A program made the position numbers and the translations under genes. DNA of 33,187 bases from Deltaproteobacteria bacterium (GTDB lineage: Bacteria > Desulfobacterota > Desulfobulbia > Desulfobulbales > JAGXFP01), in contig JAGVGT010000036.1 of NCBI GenBank assembly GCA_020056965.1, forward strand, positions 1 through 33,187, in the 5' to 3' direction. The notes beneath the pieces were generated by a model. It ran no database searches. It saw nothing but the letters and a program-made list of their open reading frames with translations, and was not told the origin of the DNA. Each line of letters starts with the position of its first letter. The stretch's first letter is position 1. This document shows, piece after piece, positions 8,262-15,883 of the stretch.

Positions 8262-8606
8262 CTAGCGCTGATAATCGCGGAAGCGGGTGTCGATGGCGCC
8301 GATTTCGGCGATGCGGACCAGGGCGTCGAAGTACTCTTTCTCCTCGAGCTTTTCCAGATGGAGCAGCTCGTTGCTCACCGCTTTGACGTTGCCGGTGAGG
8401 GTGGCGCCGTTGGCCAGGGTGACATGGACCTTTTTACCGATCAGCCCTTTCAGGTTGTCGGCCAGACTGGTGTTGACGTCATAGGCCAGGCCCGGCAGTT
8501 CCGCCAGCCCGGCCTGCCCCAGGCCCGCCATGAGCAGCAGGCTGCCGTTCAACAGCAGGCCGACCGTGAGAGTCGCCATTTTACGGGAGATAATATTTTT
8601 GCGCAT
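8262..8606 (-). CDS. Small exported protein with LSm/SH3-like stretch
   Basis: A 114-residue protein of unknown function. ATG 8606 is chosen because it has AAAAGGAGAG directly upstream and gives a signal peptide (MRKNIISRKMATLTVGLLLNG... ending near GQAG). The mature part contains GKKVHVTLANGATLTGNVKAV followed by LLHLEKLEEKEYFDALVRIAEIGAIDTR. This has the look of a small barrel of the Sm/LSm or SH3-like type, in which a glycine-centred turn divides two strands and a final strand carries the IxAI pattern. In a periplasmic protein this fold is more likely to mediate protein or lipid contacts than RNA binding. It is upstream of the ferredoxin gene on the same strand. Confidence 0.75.
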   Translation of the reverse strand: MRKNIISRKMATLTVGLLLNGSLLLMAGLGQAGLAELPGLAYDVNTSLADNLKGLIGKKVHVTLANGATLTGNVKAVSNELLHLEKLEEKEYFDALVRIAEIGAIDTRFRDYQR

Positions 8607-8845
8607 CGATACTCTCCTTTTGCAGAGGGGGGGATGGGAATCGCCGGTCCCGGACGGCTTAATATTCGCCTGAACCGGTCGCCAATACTCTATCGGCTTT
8701 TCCGCGATTCGGCAATCAGCTCCAGCTAGCTGAATCTCCTGAGCCTGCACCAGTCTCTTCCACTGCTTGGTGAGCAGGTGGACCATCTTCTCGGACCCGT
8801 TGGAAATGATGATAATTTCTCGGGAGCGGCATTAAAGAAGGGGTT

Positions 8846-9958
8846 TTAGTCGCCTTCTTTTTGCCGCGCCTTTTTATCAACCACGCAGTAGATGCCGCCC
8901 TCCTTGAAGGCCGGGATGAAACAACCGTTGCAGGAGGTGCAGGTGGCGCGAGAGCGGTCGCCGGAGCGCCAGCGGTTGGCCAAGTCCGGTTCGCGGATGA
9001 AGGGTCGGGCCATGGAGATGTAGTCGGCATCGTGTTGCAGGGCTTTTTCGCAGATCTCGGGGCTGCGGAAGCCGCCCACCACGATGACCGGACAGCGCAC
9101 TGCCGCCTTGATCGCCCCGGCCAGGGGCAGATTGTAAGCCTCGTCCTCGGTCCGGTTGATATGCTGCCGGATTGGGGCGCCCGGACCGGAAGCCGGGGTG
9201 CCGCTGCTGATCTCGATGGCATCGATCCCGGCCTGGTCCAGCTGGCGGGCGGCGTAGCGGGCGTCATCCAGGTCCAGACCATCGGCCAGGTTGTCTGACC
9301 CGTTCAGCTTGACCAGCAACGGATAGTCCCGGCCGACCGCCTCCCGCACCGCCCAGTAAACCTCCATCAGAAAGCGGCTGCGGTTGGCCGGCGACCCGCC
9401 ATACTCATCGGTTCGGAAATTGGTGTGGGGTGAGAGAAACTGGTTAATCAGATAACCGTGGGCGGCGTGCAGCTGCACCGCGTCAAAGCCATACTCTTTG
9501 CCCCGGCGGGCCGCTTCGCGGAAGGCCTTGACCACGCTCTGGATGTCGGCAAAGGTCATGGCCCGGGGCTGTTCGGGAAACTGCTCAACCTTTATGGCCG
9601 AGGGGGCCAGGGGGCGGACGCCGGCATTGCTGCTATCGGTCTGGCCGCCGGCATGGACCAACTGCAGGCAGATCTTGCCGCCCTCACCATGTACTGCTCC
9701 GGTCAATGCCCGCATCTCGACGGCGCATTCATCGTCGGCAATGCCCATTTTGCCGGGCAACTGTTTGCCGTCGGACCGCACAAAGGTGTAGCCGGTGATA
9801 ATCAACCCCACCCCGCCCCGGGCCAGGTTCCGGTAGCACTCGGCCAGCTTGGCGGTGGGGCGGCCGTCCGGTTCGCACATCCCTTCCCAGGTGGCGGAAC
9901 GGATCAGACGATTGTTCAGGACCATGCCGTTGATGACGGTTTCGGAAAAGAGGGTCAT
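8846..9958 (-). CDS. Old-yellow-enzyme family NAD(P)H:flavin oxidoreductase
   Basis: FMN-dependent ene-reductase type TIM barrel of 370 residues. The start MTLFSETVINGMVLNNRLIRS matches the family N-terminus. The flavin and substrate motifs are present: LQLVHAGGQT, then AVQLHAAHGYLINQFLSP with the following NFRTDEYGGS, and a phosphate-binding region VIVVGGFRSPE with ISMARPFI. The C-terminus has C-x2-C-x2-C-x11-C (CTSCNGC...YC). This resembles the cluster motif of the 2,4-dienoyl-CoA reductase/trimethylamine dehydrogenase branch, but the protein ends there without the NADPH-binding half. It may therefore take electrons from a separate partner such as the nearby ferredoxin, which is inference. 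Likely monocistronic with its own promoter upstream. Confidence 0.93.
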   Translation of the reverse strand: MTLFSETVINGMVLNNRLIRSATWEGMCEPDGRPTAKLAECYRNLARGGVGLIITGYTFVRSDGKQLPGKMGIADDECAVEMRALTGAVHGEGGKICLQLVHAGGQTDSSNAGVRPLAPSAIKVEQFPEQPRAMTFADIQSVVKAFREAARRGKEYGFDAVQLHAAHGYLINQFLSPHTNFRTDEYGGSPANRSRFLMEVYWAVREAVGRDYPLLVKLNGSDNLADGLDLDDARYAARQLDQAGIDAIEISSGTPASGPGAPIRQHINRTEDEAYNLPLAGAIKAAVRCPVIVVGGFRSPEICEKALQHDADYISMARPFIREPDLANRWRSGDRSRATCTSCNGCFIPAFKEGGIYCVVDKKARQKEGD

Positions 9959-10176
9959 GCCTGGTAACCTGGAGTGATGGTTAGTGATCGTGTCAAAATG
10001 CCCCGTTACGTTGATGATTGTTTCGGCACGGCCTTGAGGCCGGTCAAGCCATCTAAATTATATGATTAATGTTTGACCACGGCCTACGAAATTGCGACAT
10101 GATACCCCGGCGGGGTCCAGTTCGCGAAGGGAAATAAGCGGTTTGCCTAACTTTTTTGCGGCGCGGCCCGCGATGC

Positions 10177-10214
10177 AAAAAAAGGGAAGCCGCCCGCTCG
10201 GGTGCTTCCCTTTT
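10177..10214 (-). terminator. Rho-independent terminator after mscS
   Basis: Arms 10180-10190 and 10204-10214 (AAAAGGGAAGC with GCTTCCCTTTT) form a perfect stem. On the minus strand it ends in a run of seven T, 24 bases after the MscS stop. Confidence 0.9.
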
Positions 10215-10237
10215 ACTTTTTCGGTGAACCAGGAGGA

Positions 10238-11056
10238 TCAGGATTTGCTTGGGTGCAGGCTCAGGTCCCGTTTTGGAGAGGGGATGGTGAGACCGGCCTG
10301 GTCGAAGGCGGTCTTGATTTTCTCCAGCAAGTCGCCCCGCACCGTCAGATAATCGTCCCGGTTAACCCAGGGGTGCACGGCCAGGTTGACGCCACTGTCG
10401 GCCAGTTCGGCCACCGCGATGGTTGGGGCCGGCTCCTTGAGAATCCGGAGATCTTCGGCCAGAATGGTGTTCAATACCTCGCGGGCCCGACCGATGTTGT
10501 CTTCATAACCGAGGCCGATTACCAGGTCGATGCGGCGGATCGGATTGGCGGTGAAGTTGGTGATCACATCGTTGATGATCTTGCCGTTGGGGACGATGAC
10601 CAGCCGGTGGTCCGGGGTCTGCATGTTGGTGTTGAAGATGCTGATCGATTCCACCAGACCTTCGATGCCGCCGGCCACCACATAATCGCCGATTCGGAAG
10701 GGGCGAAAGAGGATGAGCATTACCCCGGCGGAGAAGTTGGCCAGGGAGTCCTTGAGGGCCAACCCCACCGCCAGACCAGCGGCGCCGATGATGATCAGGA
10801 AGGAAATGGTGTTGATGCCCAGCTGTTCCACGGCGGTGAAGACCACCAGAACCAGCAGGGTATAGTAGGTGATGTTCTGGAGAAAGCCGATCAGGGTTCG
10901 GTCCACCTTGCTCCTGGTCAGGAACATGTCCAGCAGTTCGGCCACTTTTTTGGCCAACCAGCGACCGGCCAGGAGGACGATGACCGCCGAAATCAGATTG
11001 ATGGAGTAGGCAGTCAGCCACTCCGAGACCATTCCCCAAAATGCGCTTGTTTCCAT
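10238..11056 (-). CDS. mscS: Small-conductance mechanosensitive channel (MscS family)
   Basis: Inner-membrane osmotic safety valve, 272 residues, close to E. coli MscS (286). Three N-terminal membrane segments are visible. The third is the pore helix with the glycine/alanine-rich pattern IIGAAGLAVGLALKDSLANFSAG, followed by LILFRPFRIGDYV at the start of the cytoplasmic beta domain. VIVPNGKIINDVITN is the conserved middle-domain motif. It starts at ATG 11056 with AAGGAGAG upstream. It appears monocistronic, with a strong terminator after the stop. It has no obvious link to its neighbours. Confidence 0.95.
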   Translation of the reverse strand: METSAFWGMVSEWLTAYSINLISAVIVLLAGRWLAKKVAELLDMFLTRSKVDRTLIGFLQNITYYTLLVLVVFTAVEQLGINTISFLIIIGAAGLAVGLALKDSLANFSAGVMLILFRPFRIGDYVVAGGIEGLVESISIFNTNMQTPDHRLVIVPNGKIINDVITNFTANPIRRIDLVIGLGYEDNIGRAREVLNTILAEDLRILKEPAPTIAVAELADSGVNLAVHPWVNRDDYLTVRGDLLEKIKTAFDQAGLTIPSPKRDLSLHPSKS

Positions 11057-11175
11057 GCTCTCCTTTTACAACCAACTTCATGCGGGTAAGGCGTTGTTTA
11101 AATAAAACGTAAAATTACGGTTTCCAAGTGATCGGGCAGCCATAAGTTACCCGGTTTTTATTTCCCGTCAATGTT

Positions 11176-11276
11176 TGTCGTCCGCGCATAAAGCCGCGAC
11201 TGCGACGGACAGTGCAACCAAGCCATCGATTTATCGTTGGCTTGGTTGGCAGAATTAGACTTTTTGCGAGTTCATC
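11176..11276. repeat. Two-hairpin intergenic repeat, copy A
   Basis: About 100 bases, aligning end to end with 16587-16690 at roughly three-quarters identity by eye. The first stem is GTCG..CGCG with CGCG..CGAC. The second is a perfect 10-base stem (AACCAAGCCA with TGGCTTGGTT) around a loop containing GATTTATCG, which is shared with copy B. It ends with TAGACTTTTTGCGAGTTCATCA, also shared in part. It lies just downstream of the PAS gene. Confidence 0.7.
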
Positions 11277-11868
11277 ACTGTTTACATTTGGGATAAAAAT
11301 CAGGGTAGAGGCGTTGGGCGCAGTCGGGGCAGATGCTGTGGGTGAAGTCCACCTTCATGAATCGGGTGAAATAGCTTTCCACCGAGTTCCATAACTGCTG
11401 GTCGTCACGGATCTTCTTGCAGCTGGCACAGATCGGCAGGAGTGAACGCAGAGAGGTCAGTTCGGTGATGTCCTCCAGGCAGAGCAAGGTTGAGGTTACC
11501 CCCGCAAAAACTATGGGGGTGACGGTCAGCAACAGTTCCAACTCGCTGGTTTTCTCGTCGTCTCTGATTTCGACCACGGCGCGGCGCCGGGCAATTTCGC
11601 GACCGGTGCTGAAGACCTCTCGTACCGAATTGCGGATAAGACAGTCGGCGCAGGCCGGGGCGTTGCCGCAGCCGCCAGAGGCGTTGATGCAGTGCAGGAT
11701 CTCGCCGCCGCTCTTACGCAAGGCCTGGCCGGAGGAGGTGTTGAACAACTTGCGGGCGGCGAGGTTAAGATCGAGGATTTCAACCTCTTGATCGACCCGA
11801 AAGAGCGGCAAGGGCACGGCGTTGAACAGTACCCGGAAAAGATTGTCTTCGGCAGCAAAAGTGGGCAT
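11275..11868 (-). CDS. Cysteine-rich PAS-domain protein
   Basis: A 197-residue soluble sensor-like protein with no output domain of its own. A PAS domain spans roughly residues 8-130 (LFNAVPLPLFRVDQEVEILDLNLAA...). Embedded in it is a cysteine set, LHCINA..GGCGNAPACADCLIR, typical of a PAS subfamily with possible metal or redox binding. After the PAS comes a short C-terminal module, LLPICASCKKIRDD...FTHSICPDCAQRLYPD, with two CxxC-type pairs. This module is familiar from the ends of PAS and response-regulator proteins in this group of bacteria. It is last in the fprA-DUF3786-HEAT-PAS set, 16 bases after the HEAT gene, with AAGGAAA before its ATG. A role in sensing O2, NO or redox state is plausible but inferred. 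Confidence 0.88.
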   Translation of the reverse strand: MPTFAAEDNLFRVLFNAVPLPLFRVDQEVEILDLNLAARKLFNTSSGQALRKSGGEILHCINASGGCGNAPACADCLIRNSVREVFSTGREIARRRAVVEIRDDEKTSELELLLTVTPIVFAGVTSTLLCLEDITELTSLRSLLPICASCKKIRDDQQLWNSVESYFTRFMKVDFTHSICPDCAQRLYPDFYPKCKQ

Positions 11869-11884
11869 GACGCCGTATTTCCTT

Positions 11885-12565
11885 TTAGTTTATGGCCACT
11901 AGGGCCTGAGCGGCCAGTTCGCCAACGGTGTAGGCGGTCAGCCGCCCCTCCTCGTAAATGGTTACCGCGCCGGGGTCGGCGGTCAACTTGGTCAGGGCCT
12001 TCCGGGCCACTCTCGCCTTGAGCCGCCCCAGCGCCCAAATCGCCCGGCCCCTCACCTCCGAATCTCCCGAGGTCAGGTAGGGCAGGAGATAACGGGCCGC
12101 CTCTCGCTGCCGCAGCAGTTCGGGGCGCACCCCGGCCAGGCGGCCGATCCCCCAGAGCAAACCGCGCTGCAGCAATTCCAATTCCAGGAAGTTGCCATCC
12201 TCGCGCATCTGGGCGACCAGCACTTGATGAAACTCGTCGGCCAGTCCGGCGTGGCCGGCCATCACCTCGGCCATGGCCTCCGGCACCCCCCAGCCGATGC
12301 CGCCCGACTCATCGTTAAGCATCCACATGAAGCGCCGCATCACCACCCGCCCCGCCTCCATTTCCTGGTCGGCTAACGTCGAGACCACCTGTCCCAGGGC
12401 CGAGACGGCCAGCCACTTGGCCAGCTCATCATGGTTGCAGAGGCTGCCGATCAGCGGATTGAGTAGCTGCCGGGCCGGAACCCGGTTAAGCAGGGCCTGG
12501 ACGCCATCCCGGTCATGGTTTGCCAGCAGGGGTTGCAGCTCTTTTTTGCGGGCCCGTTCCGACAT
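11885..12565 (-). CDS. HEAT-repeat protein, DVU0298-like
   Basis: A 226-residue helical-repeat protein. Repeated helix pairs are visible (LAKWLAVSALGQVVSTLAD, then AARYLLPYLTSGDSEVRGRAIWALGRL), the pattern of HEAT/PBS-lyase-like repeats. A central stretch, FMWMLNDESGGIGWGVPEAMAEV, is a distinctive motif that I recall from a family in sulfate and metal reducers named after DVU0298. The function is unknown, and such repeats usually hold partner proteins. The start is only 2 bases after the stop of the DUF3786 gene, and the PAS gene follows after 16 bases, so it is part of the flavodiiron operon. Confidence 0.85.
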   Translation of the reverse strand: MSERARKKELQPLLANHDRDGVQALLNRVPARQLLNPLIGSLCNHDELAKWLAVSALGQVVSTLADQEMEAGRVVMRRFMWMLNDESGGIGWGVPEAMAEVMAGHAGLADEFHQVLVAQMREDGNFLELELLQRGLLWGIGRLAGVRPELLRQREAARYLLPYLTSGDSEVRGRAIWALGRLKARVARKALTKLTADPGAVTIYEEGRLTAYTVGELAAQALVAIN

Positions 12566-12567
12566 GT

Positions 12568-13371
12568 TTATGCCGCTCCGGTGATCAGGCTGGTCAAACG
12601 CTCGGCCAAGCGTTCTCCGGAAAAGACCAGGGACTCGATATCGAGGTAATCCAGGACCCGCTGGTCGAAGAGAATTTTGACCCGGGCCGCGAAGCCGTCT
12701 TCCGGCTCCTCGGCCCAGAAGATCACCTGCTGGGGCAACCGTGGCAGGACCGGGAAGATCAAGGTCTGGGTGGCAGAGGGGTTAGCCGTGGGCGTCCCGC
12801 CAGCCAAGGTAGCGGCGGCGATCAGCAGATCATGGGGCTGGCCGGTGAAAAGACGGGCCAGCGGTTCTTCACAGTAAGTGGCCAGGGTGCGGACCTTGGA
12901 AATGGAATTGGGCAGACTCTCTAAACCCAGCCAGGGACCGGAGGGCGGGGCGCCGCCGCCGGAATGGACGTAGTTATAGAGGAGGATTTGATCGCGGGGG
13001 TCTTCCGGCTCCCGGCCGTCGATCAGGATGGTGTCCTTGCCCAGCGCCACCTCCTGGCCCAGGTAGGCGAAGGCCAGGACCTGGGCGGCCCCATTCCAGG
13101 TCGCGCCCAGGCGAGGGGCCAGGGTGGCGAAATCACCCCCGGCGACCTTGCCCTTCAGGTGTTCGACCAGGGCCAGGTCGCGCAGCCGGGCCGCGTCTTC
13201 CAAATTTACCCCGGCCGCCTGAATGTTCAGCCCCTCCAGGTTGAGGTATGGGCAGCGGCGGGGATCGATGCCGGTGGCGGTCACCGCCACCCCGAAGGCC
13301 AGACAAGACGGGTAGCCGCACTCCCGGCAATTGTTTTTGGGAGTGCGGGCCACTACCTCCAGGGGGTTCAT
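12568..13371 (-). CDS. DUF3786-type iron-sulfur protein
   Basis: A 267-residue cytoplasmic protein. The N-terminus holds an Fe-S motif, NNCRECGYPSCLAFG..(16)..CPYL, resembling the 4Fe-4S domain of the CO dehydrogenase/acetyl-CoA synthase corrinoid protein and of RnfB. The remainder matches what I know of DUF3786 (GKDTILIDGREPEDPRDQILLYNYV and a C-terminal VIFWAEEPEDGFAARVKILFD). The start at 13371 overlaps the fprA stop as ATGA. A longer in-frame reading up to 13785 lies in the antisense-like shadow of fprA and has no family features. Coupled translation with fprA suggests it serves electron transfer or maturation there. Its biochemical role is unknown. Confidence 0.88.
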   Translation of the reverse strand: MNPLEVVARTPKNNCRECGYPSCLAFGVAVTATGIDPRRCPYLNLEGLNIQAAGVNLEDAARLRDLALVEHLKGKVAGGDFATLAPRLGATWNGAAQVLAFAYLGQEVALGKDTILIDGREPEDPRDQILLYNYVHSGGGAPPSGPWLGLESLPNSISKVRTLATYCEEPLARLFTGQPHDLLIAAATLAGGTPTANPSATQTLIFPVLPRLPQQVIFWAEEPEDGFAARVKILFDQRVLDYLDIESLVFSGERLAERLTSLITGAA

Positions 13372-14567
13372 TTCAGTTCTTTGACCGCCGCCACCACCGC
13401 CCGCGCCAGCTCCCGGCCGGCCGCAAAGTCCTCGGCGGTGGGCACATTCTTGGCCCGAACCCCGGGGTGGGCCAGGGGCAGGTTGATGGCCTCCATGGCC
13501 TGATTGATGTGCTTGACCGCCTCGCCGCTCCAGCCGTAGGAACCGAAGGCCGCCACCACCTTGTTCTTCGGGCGCAGCCCCTTGAAGTAGGTGATGAAGT
13601 CGGCCATGGTCGGCAGCATGTTGTTGTTCAAGGTGGCCGAGCCCAGGACCAGGGCCTTGGCGTCGAGGACATCGGTCATGATGTCGCTGCGGTGGTTGAC
13701 CTTGAGGTTCAGCACCTTCACTTCCAGGCCGCCCTTGGCCAGTTCGCTGCCGATGGCATCGGCCAGCTTCTGGGTGGAGTGCCACATGGTGTCGTAGATC
13801 ACCAGGGCCTTATCGTGGGAGTGGTAGCTGCTCCATAGTTTGTAGGCGGTCAGGATGTCGCCGCAGCGGTCGCCGCGCCAGATCACCCCGTGATCGGGGG
13901 CGATCATGTCGATGGCGATCCCCATCTCGCCGACCTTTTCCAGGAGGCGCTGGATGTTGGGGGAGAAGACCATCAGGATGTTGGCGTAATACTTGGCGGC
14001 CTGGTGCATCAGGTCGCACTCGCTGACCTGATCGGCATACTTGCCGGTGGAGGCCAGATGCTGGCCGAAGGCGTCCGAGGAGATCAGCAATTTATCCTCG
14101 GGGATGTACGAGAACATCGAGTCCGGCCAGTGCAGCATCGGGGTTTCGATGAAGGTTATCGTCTTGGCGCCCAGGCTGATGGTATCCCCGGTGGCGACAA
14201 TCTGGTAGGGCCACTCCGGATGATGGAAATGTTCGATCAGGGCCTTCTGGCCGTTCTTGGTACAGAAGATCTTCTCCGGCTTGATCAGGTCGATGATCTC
14301 CGGCAACGAGCCGGAGTGGTCCATCTCGACGTGGTTGATGATGATGTAGTCGATGTTGCTGGGGTCGCCCACCACCTCGCCGATATGGTAGAGCAGGTGC
14401 TCCTTGAATTCGCGCTTGACGGTGTCGAAGAGGGCGATCTTTTCGTCCTTGATCAGATAGGCGTTGTAGGTGGTGCCTTTTTCCGTGGAATAACCGTGAA
14501 AGTCACGGATGTTCCAGTCCACCGCCCCTACCGAATAAACATTGGGCTTGATCTCGGTGATACTCAT
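13368..14567 (-). CDS. fprA: Flavodiiron protein (rubredoxin:oxygen/NO oxidoreductase)
   Basis: Cytoplasmic O2- or NO-reducing flavodiiron protein, 399 residues, the usual class A length. The N-terminal metallo-beta-lactamase fold carries the diiron ligands HVEMDH (H79, E81, D83, H84), then MLHWPDS, SDAFGQH and APDHGVIW. The C-terminal flavodoxin domain begins KALVIYDTMWHSTQKLADAI, and SYGWSGEAVKHINQ binds FMN. In anaerobes it receives electrons from rubredoxin, and a rubredoxin gene lies 2.2 kb upstream on the same strand. A strong ribosome binding site (AAGGAGG) precedes ATG 14567. It is the first gene of a tight four-gene run. Whether O2 or NO is preferred cannot be told from sequence. Confidence 0.96.
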   Translation of the reverse strand: MSITEIKPNVYSVGAVDWNIRDFHGYSTEKGTTYNAYLIKDEKIALFDTVKREFKEHLLYHIGEVVGDPSNIDYIIINHVEMDHSGSLPEIIDLIKPEKIFCTKNGQKALIEHFHHPEWPYQIVATGDTISLGAKTITFIETPMLHWPDSMFSYIPEDKLLISSDAFGQHLASTGKYADQVSECDLMHQAAKYYANILMVFSPNIQRLLEKVGEMGIAIDMIAPDHGVIWRGDRCGDILTAYKLWSSYHSHDKALVIYDTMWHSTQKLADAIGSELAKGGLEVKVLNLKVNHRSDIMTDVLDAKALVLGSATLNNNMLPTMADFITYFKGLRPKNKVVAAFGSYGWSGEAVKHINQAMEAINLPLAHPGVRAKNVPTAEDFAAGRELARAVVAAVKELK

Positions 14568-14709
14568 GACCGGCCTCCTTGCGCCCTCCGCCCGTCGGTC
14601 GGGGGCTTGTCAAATATGGTTAAATGGCAATAAATTGGCTTGATTATAAACTCTTCATACCGCAGAGGCGCAGAGATTTAGGGACTCATAGGACTCAGAA
14701 CTTGTTGAT

Positions 14710-14825
14710 ATACCGTTTACCACGGTTCGGAAAGTCCGTCATTCCGGCAGGGTTTAAGCCGGAATCCACATCCCGCTGGATGCCAGCTAAAAGCATGCTG
14801 GCATGACGACAAAGATAAACGGTAT
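14710..14825. repeat. MITE-like element with terminal inverted repeats
   Basis: Perfect 10-base ends (ATACCGTTTA at 14710-14719, TAAACGGTAT at 14816-14825) bound a 116-base segment. Inside, GTCATTCCGGC and GCTGGCATGAC form a second, imperfect inverted pair, and CCGGCAGGGTTTAAGCCGG is another stem. No coding capacity. Its inner GTCATTCCGGC..CCGGAATCCA part resembles a dispersed intergenic repeat common in Proteobacteria. Confidence 0.6.
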
Positions 14826-14924
14826 TTTTATAATTTCTAAGTCCTTAAACATTTTCTACACTTGGATCTCCGCGACTCCGCGGCTCCGCGTTATGGTTTT
14901 TCAGTTTTCCAGGCATTGCTGAGC

Positions 14925-14954
14925 GATGCGTCCGCCCCGGCGGGCGGGCGCATC
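14925..14954 (-). terminator. Terminator-like hairpin after ferritin
   Basis: GATGCGTCCGCCC (14925-14937) pairs with GGGCGGGCGCATC (14942-14954), with one G-T wobble and a 4-base loop. It begins 18 bases after the ferritin stop on the minus strand. There is no U-run. Confidence 0.45.
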
Positions 14955-14971
14955 AGTCAATCATGCCGGGT

Positions 14972-15484
14972 TTAAGCCCCCGGGGCCGGTAGGGTAAAGA
15001 GCCGCTGGGCCAGTTCCTGGTCCAGGGCGAAGAGGCCGCCAGTCTCCTTGCCGATCAGCTTGAGCTTGTCGAGGATCGCTGTGGCGTTGGCTTCTTCCTC
15101 CACCTGCTCGGAAACAAACCACTGCAGGAAGATGTTGGTGGCGTGGTCGCGCTCGTCCATGGCCTGGTTGACCAGGTTGTTGATCAGGCCGGTAACCTTC
15201 TGCTCATGCGTCAAGGTGGCCTGGAAGACCTCGATGGCGTTCTTCCAGGCCCCGGGCGGCTTGGCGATGGCCGCCAGGGCTACCTGGCCGCCGCGGCCGC
15301 CGACGAAATCATAAAACTTGATGGCATGGAACATCTCCTCCTGGGCTTGCTGGCGCATCCAATTGGCGAAGCCGGCCATGCCGTTGCCGGAGAACCAGGC
15401 CGACATGGCCAGGTACATATAAGACGAGTAAAGCTCGGCATTGATCTGGCCGTTTAAGGCCTTTTCCATGGTTTTGCTTAACAT
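14972..15484 (-). CDS. ftnA: Non-heme ferritin (FtnA type)
   Basis: Iron-storage protein of 170 residues that assembles into a 24-subunit shell and oxidises Fe(II) with O2 or H2O2. Ferroxidase ligands are in place: E17 (INAELYSSYMYL), E50 and H53 (QQAQEEMFHAIKF), with further acidic ligands in the THEQKVT and WFVSEQVEEEA helices. It is the last gene of rubrerythrin-desulfoferrodoxin-ferritin, 2 bases after the desulfoferrodoxin stop, so it is surely co-transcribed. In this setting it removes the iron that would drive Fenton chemistry. Confidence 0.96.
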   Translation of the reverse strand: MLSKTMEKALNGQINAELYSSYMYLAMSAWFSGNGMAGFANWMRQQAQEEMFHAIKFYDFVGGRGGQVALAAIAKPPGAWKNAIEVFQATLTHEQKVTGLINNLVNQAMDERDHATNIFLQWFVSEQVEEEANATAILDKLKLIGKETGGLFALDQELAQRLFTLPAPGA

Positions 15485-15486
15485 GG

Positions 15487-15861
15487 TCAGTTACTCCACA
15501 GTCCGTGAATATTGCAGTAAGCCCGGGCCTTGACCTGATCTGCTGTGATGGCGAAGCTGGCCTCGGGGGCATCGCCCGGGTTGAGGTACTGCCGGTAGAC
15601 CCGGTTGCCGGCGATCAACTCGATCCACTCGATATAATGTTTCTCTTCCATGGGATGGGCCACCGAGCCGACCTTGATCTTATAACCATCGGCGGTTTTC
15701 TCGACCACCGGCACGTGCTTTTCCTTCGAGGCGTCGGTGGTGTTGGCGGTCAACAGGGTCATGTTCTGTTCGCAACAGACCATGACTCCCTCTCCTCCGT
15801 GCAGAACCTCGGTCATATTGCCGCAGACTTCGCATTTGTACACTTCCATTCTCTCAGCCAT
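15487..15861 (-). CDS. dfx: Desulfoferrodoxin (two-iron superoxide reductase)
   Basis: Cytoplasmic superoxide reductase of 124 residues that converts superoxide to H2O2 without making O2. The N-terminal desulforedoxin-like centre has CEVC (C10, C13) and VCCEQNM, binding the first iron. The C-terminal catalytic centre has [13 protein letters not shown] and [11 protein letters not shown], giving the four-His-one-Cys site. I take ATG 15861, which has AAGGAGCAAGCC upstream. A longer in-frame start at 16008 would overlap rubrerythrin and adds an unrelated 49-residue tail. It lies between rbr and ferritin. Its reductant is normally rubredoxin, encoded 0.9 kb upstream. Confidence 0.97.
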   Translation of the reverse strand: MAERMEVYKCEVCGNMTEVLHGGEGVMVCCEQNMTLLTANTTDASKEKHVPVVEKTADGYKIKVGSVAHPMEEKHYIEWIELIAGNRVYRQYLNPGDAPEASFAITADQVKARAYCNIHGLWSN

Positions 15862-15883
15862 GGCTTGCTCCTTAGGGTTTTGG

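Larger units (their letters stand above)
14568..14971. other. Gene-free spacer between fprA and ferritin
   Basis: No gene is supported. From the fprA side it holds the fprA leader (14568-14640), a CCGCAGAGGCGCAGAG segment, a GGACTCATAGGACTC short repeat (about 14680-14699) that echoes the repeat at 599-636, a terminal-inverted-repeat element (14710-14825), a GC-rich CTCCGCG iteration (about 14868-14890) and a hairpin after ferritin (14925-14954). Confidence 0.6.

Noticed and set aside
12568-13785. Long minus-strand frame reading 138 residues upstream of the DUF3786 start
   Set aside because: The added part is Gly/Gln/Arg-rich low complexity lying over fprA in another frame. The DUF3786 start at 13371 overlaps the fprA stop as ATGA and begins the family sequence.
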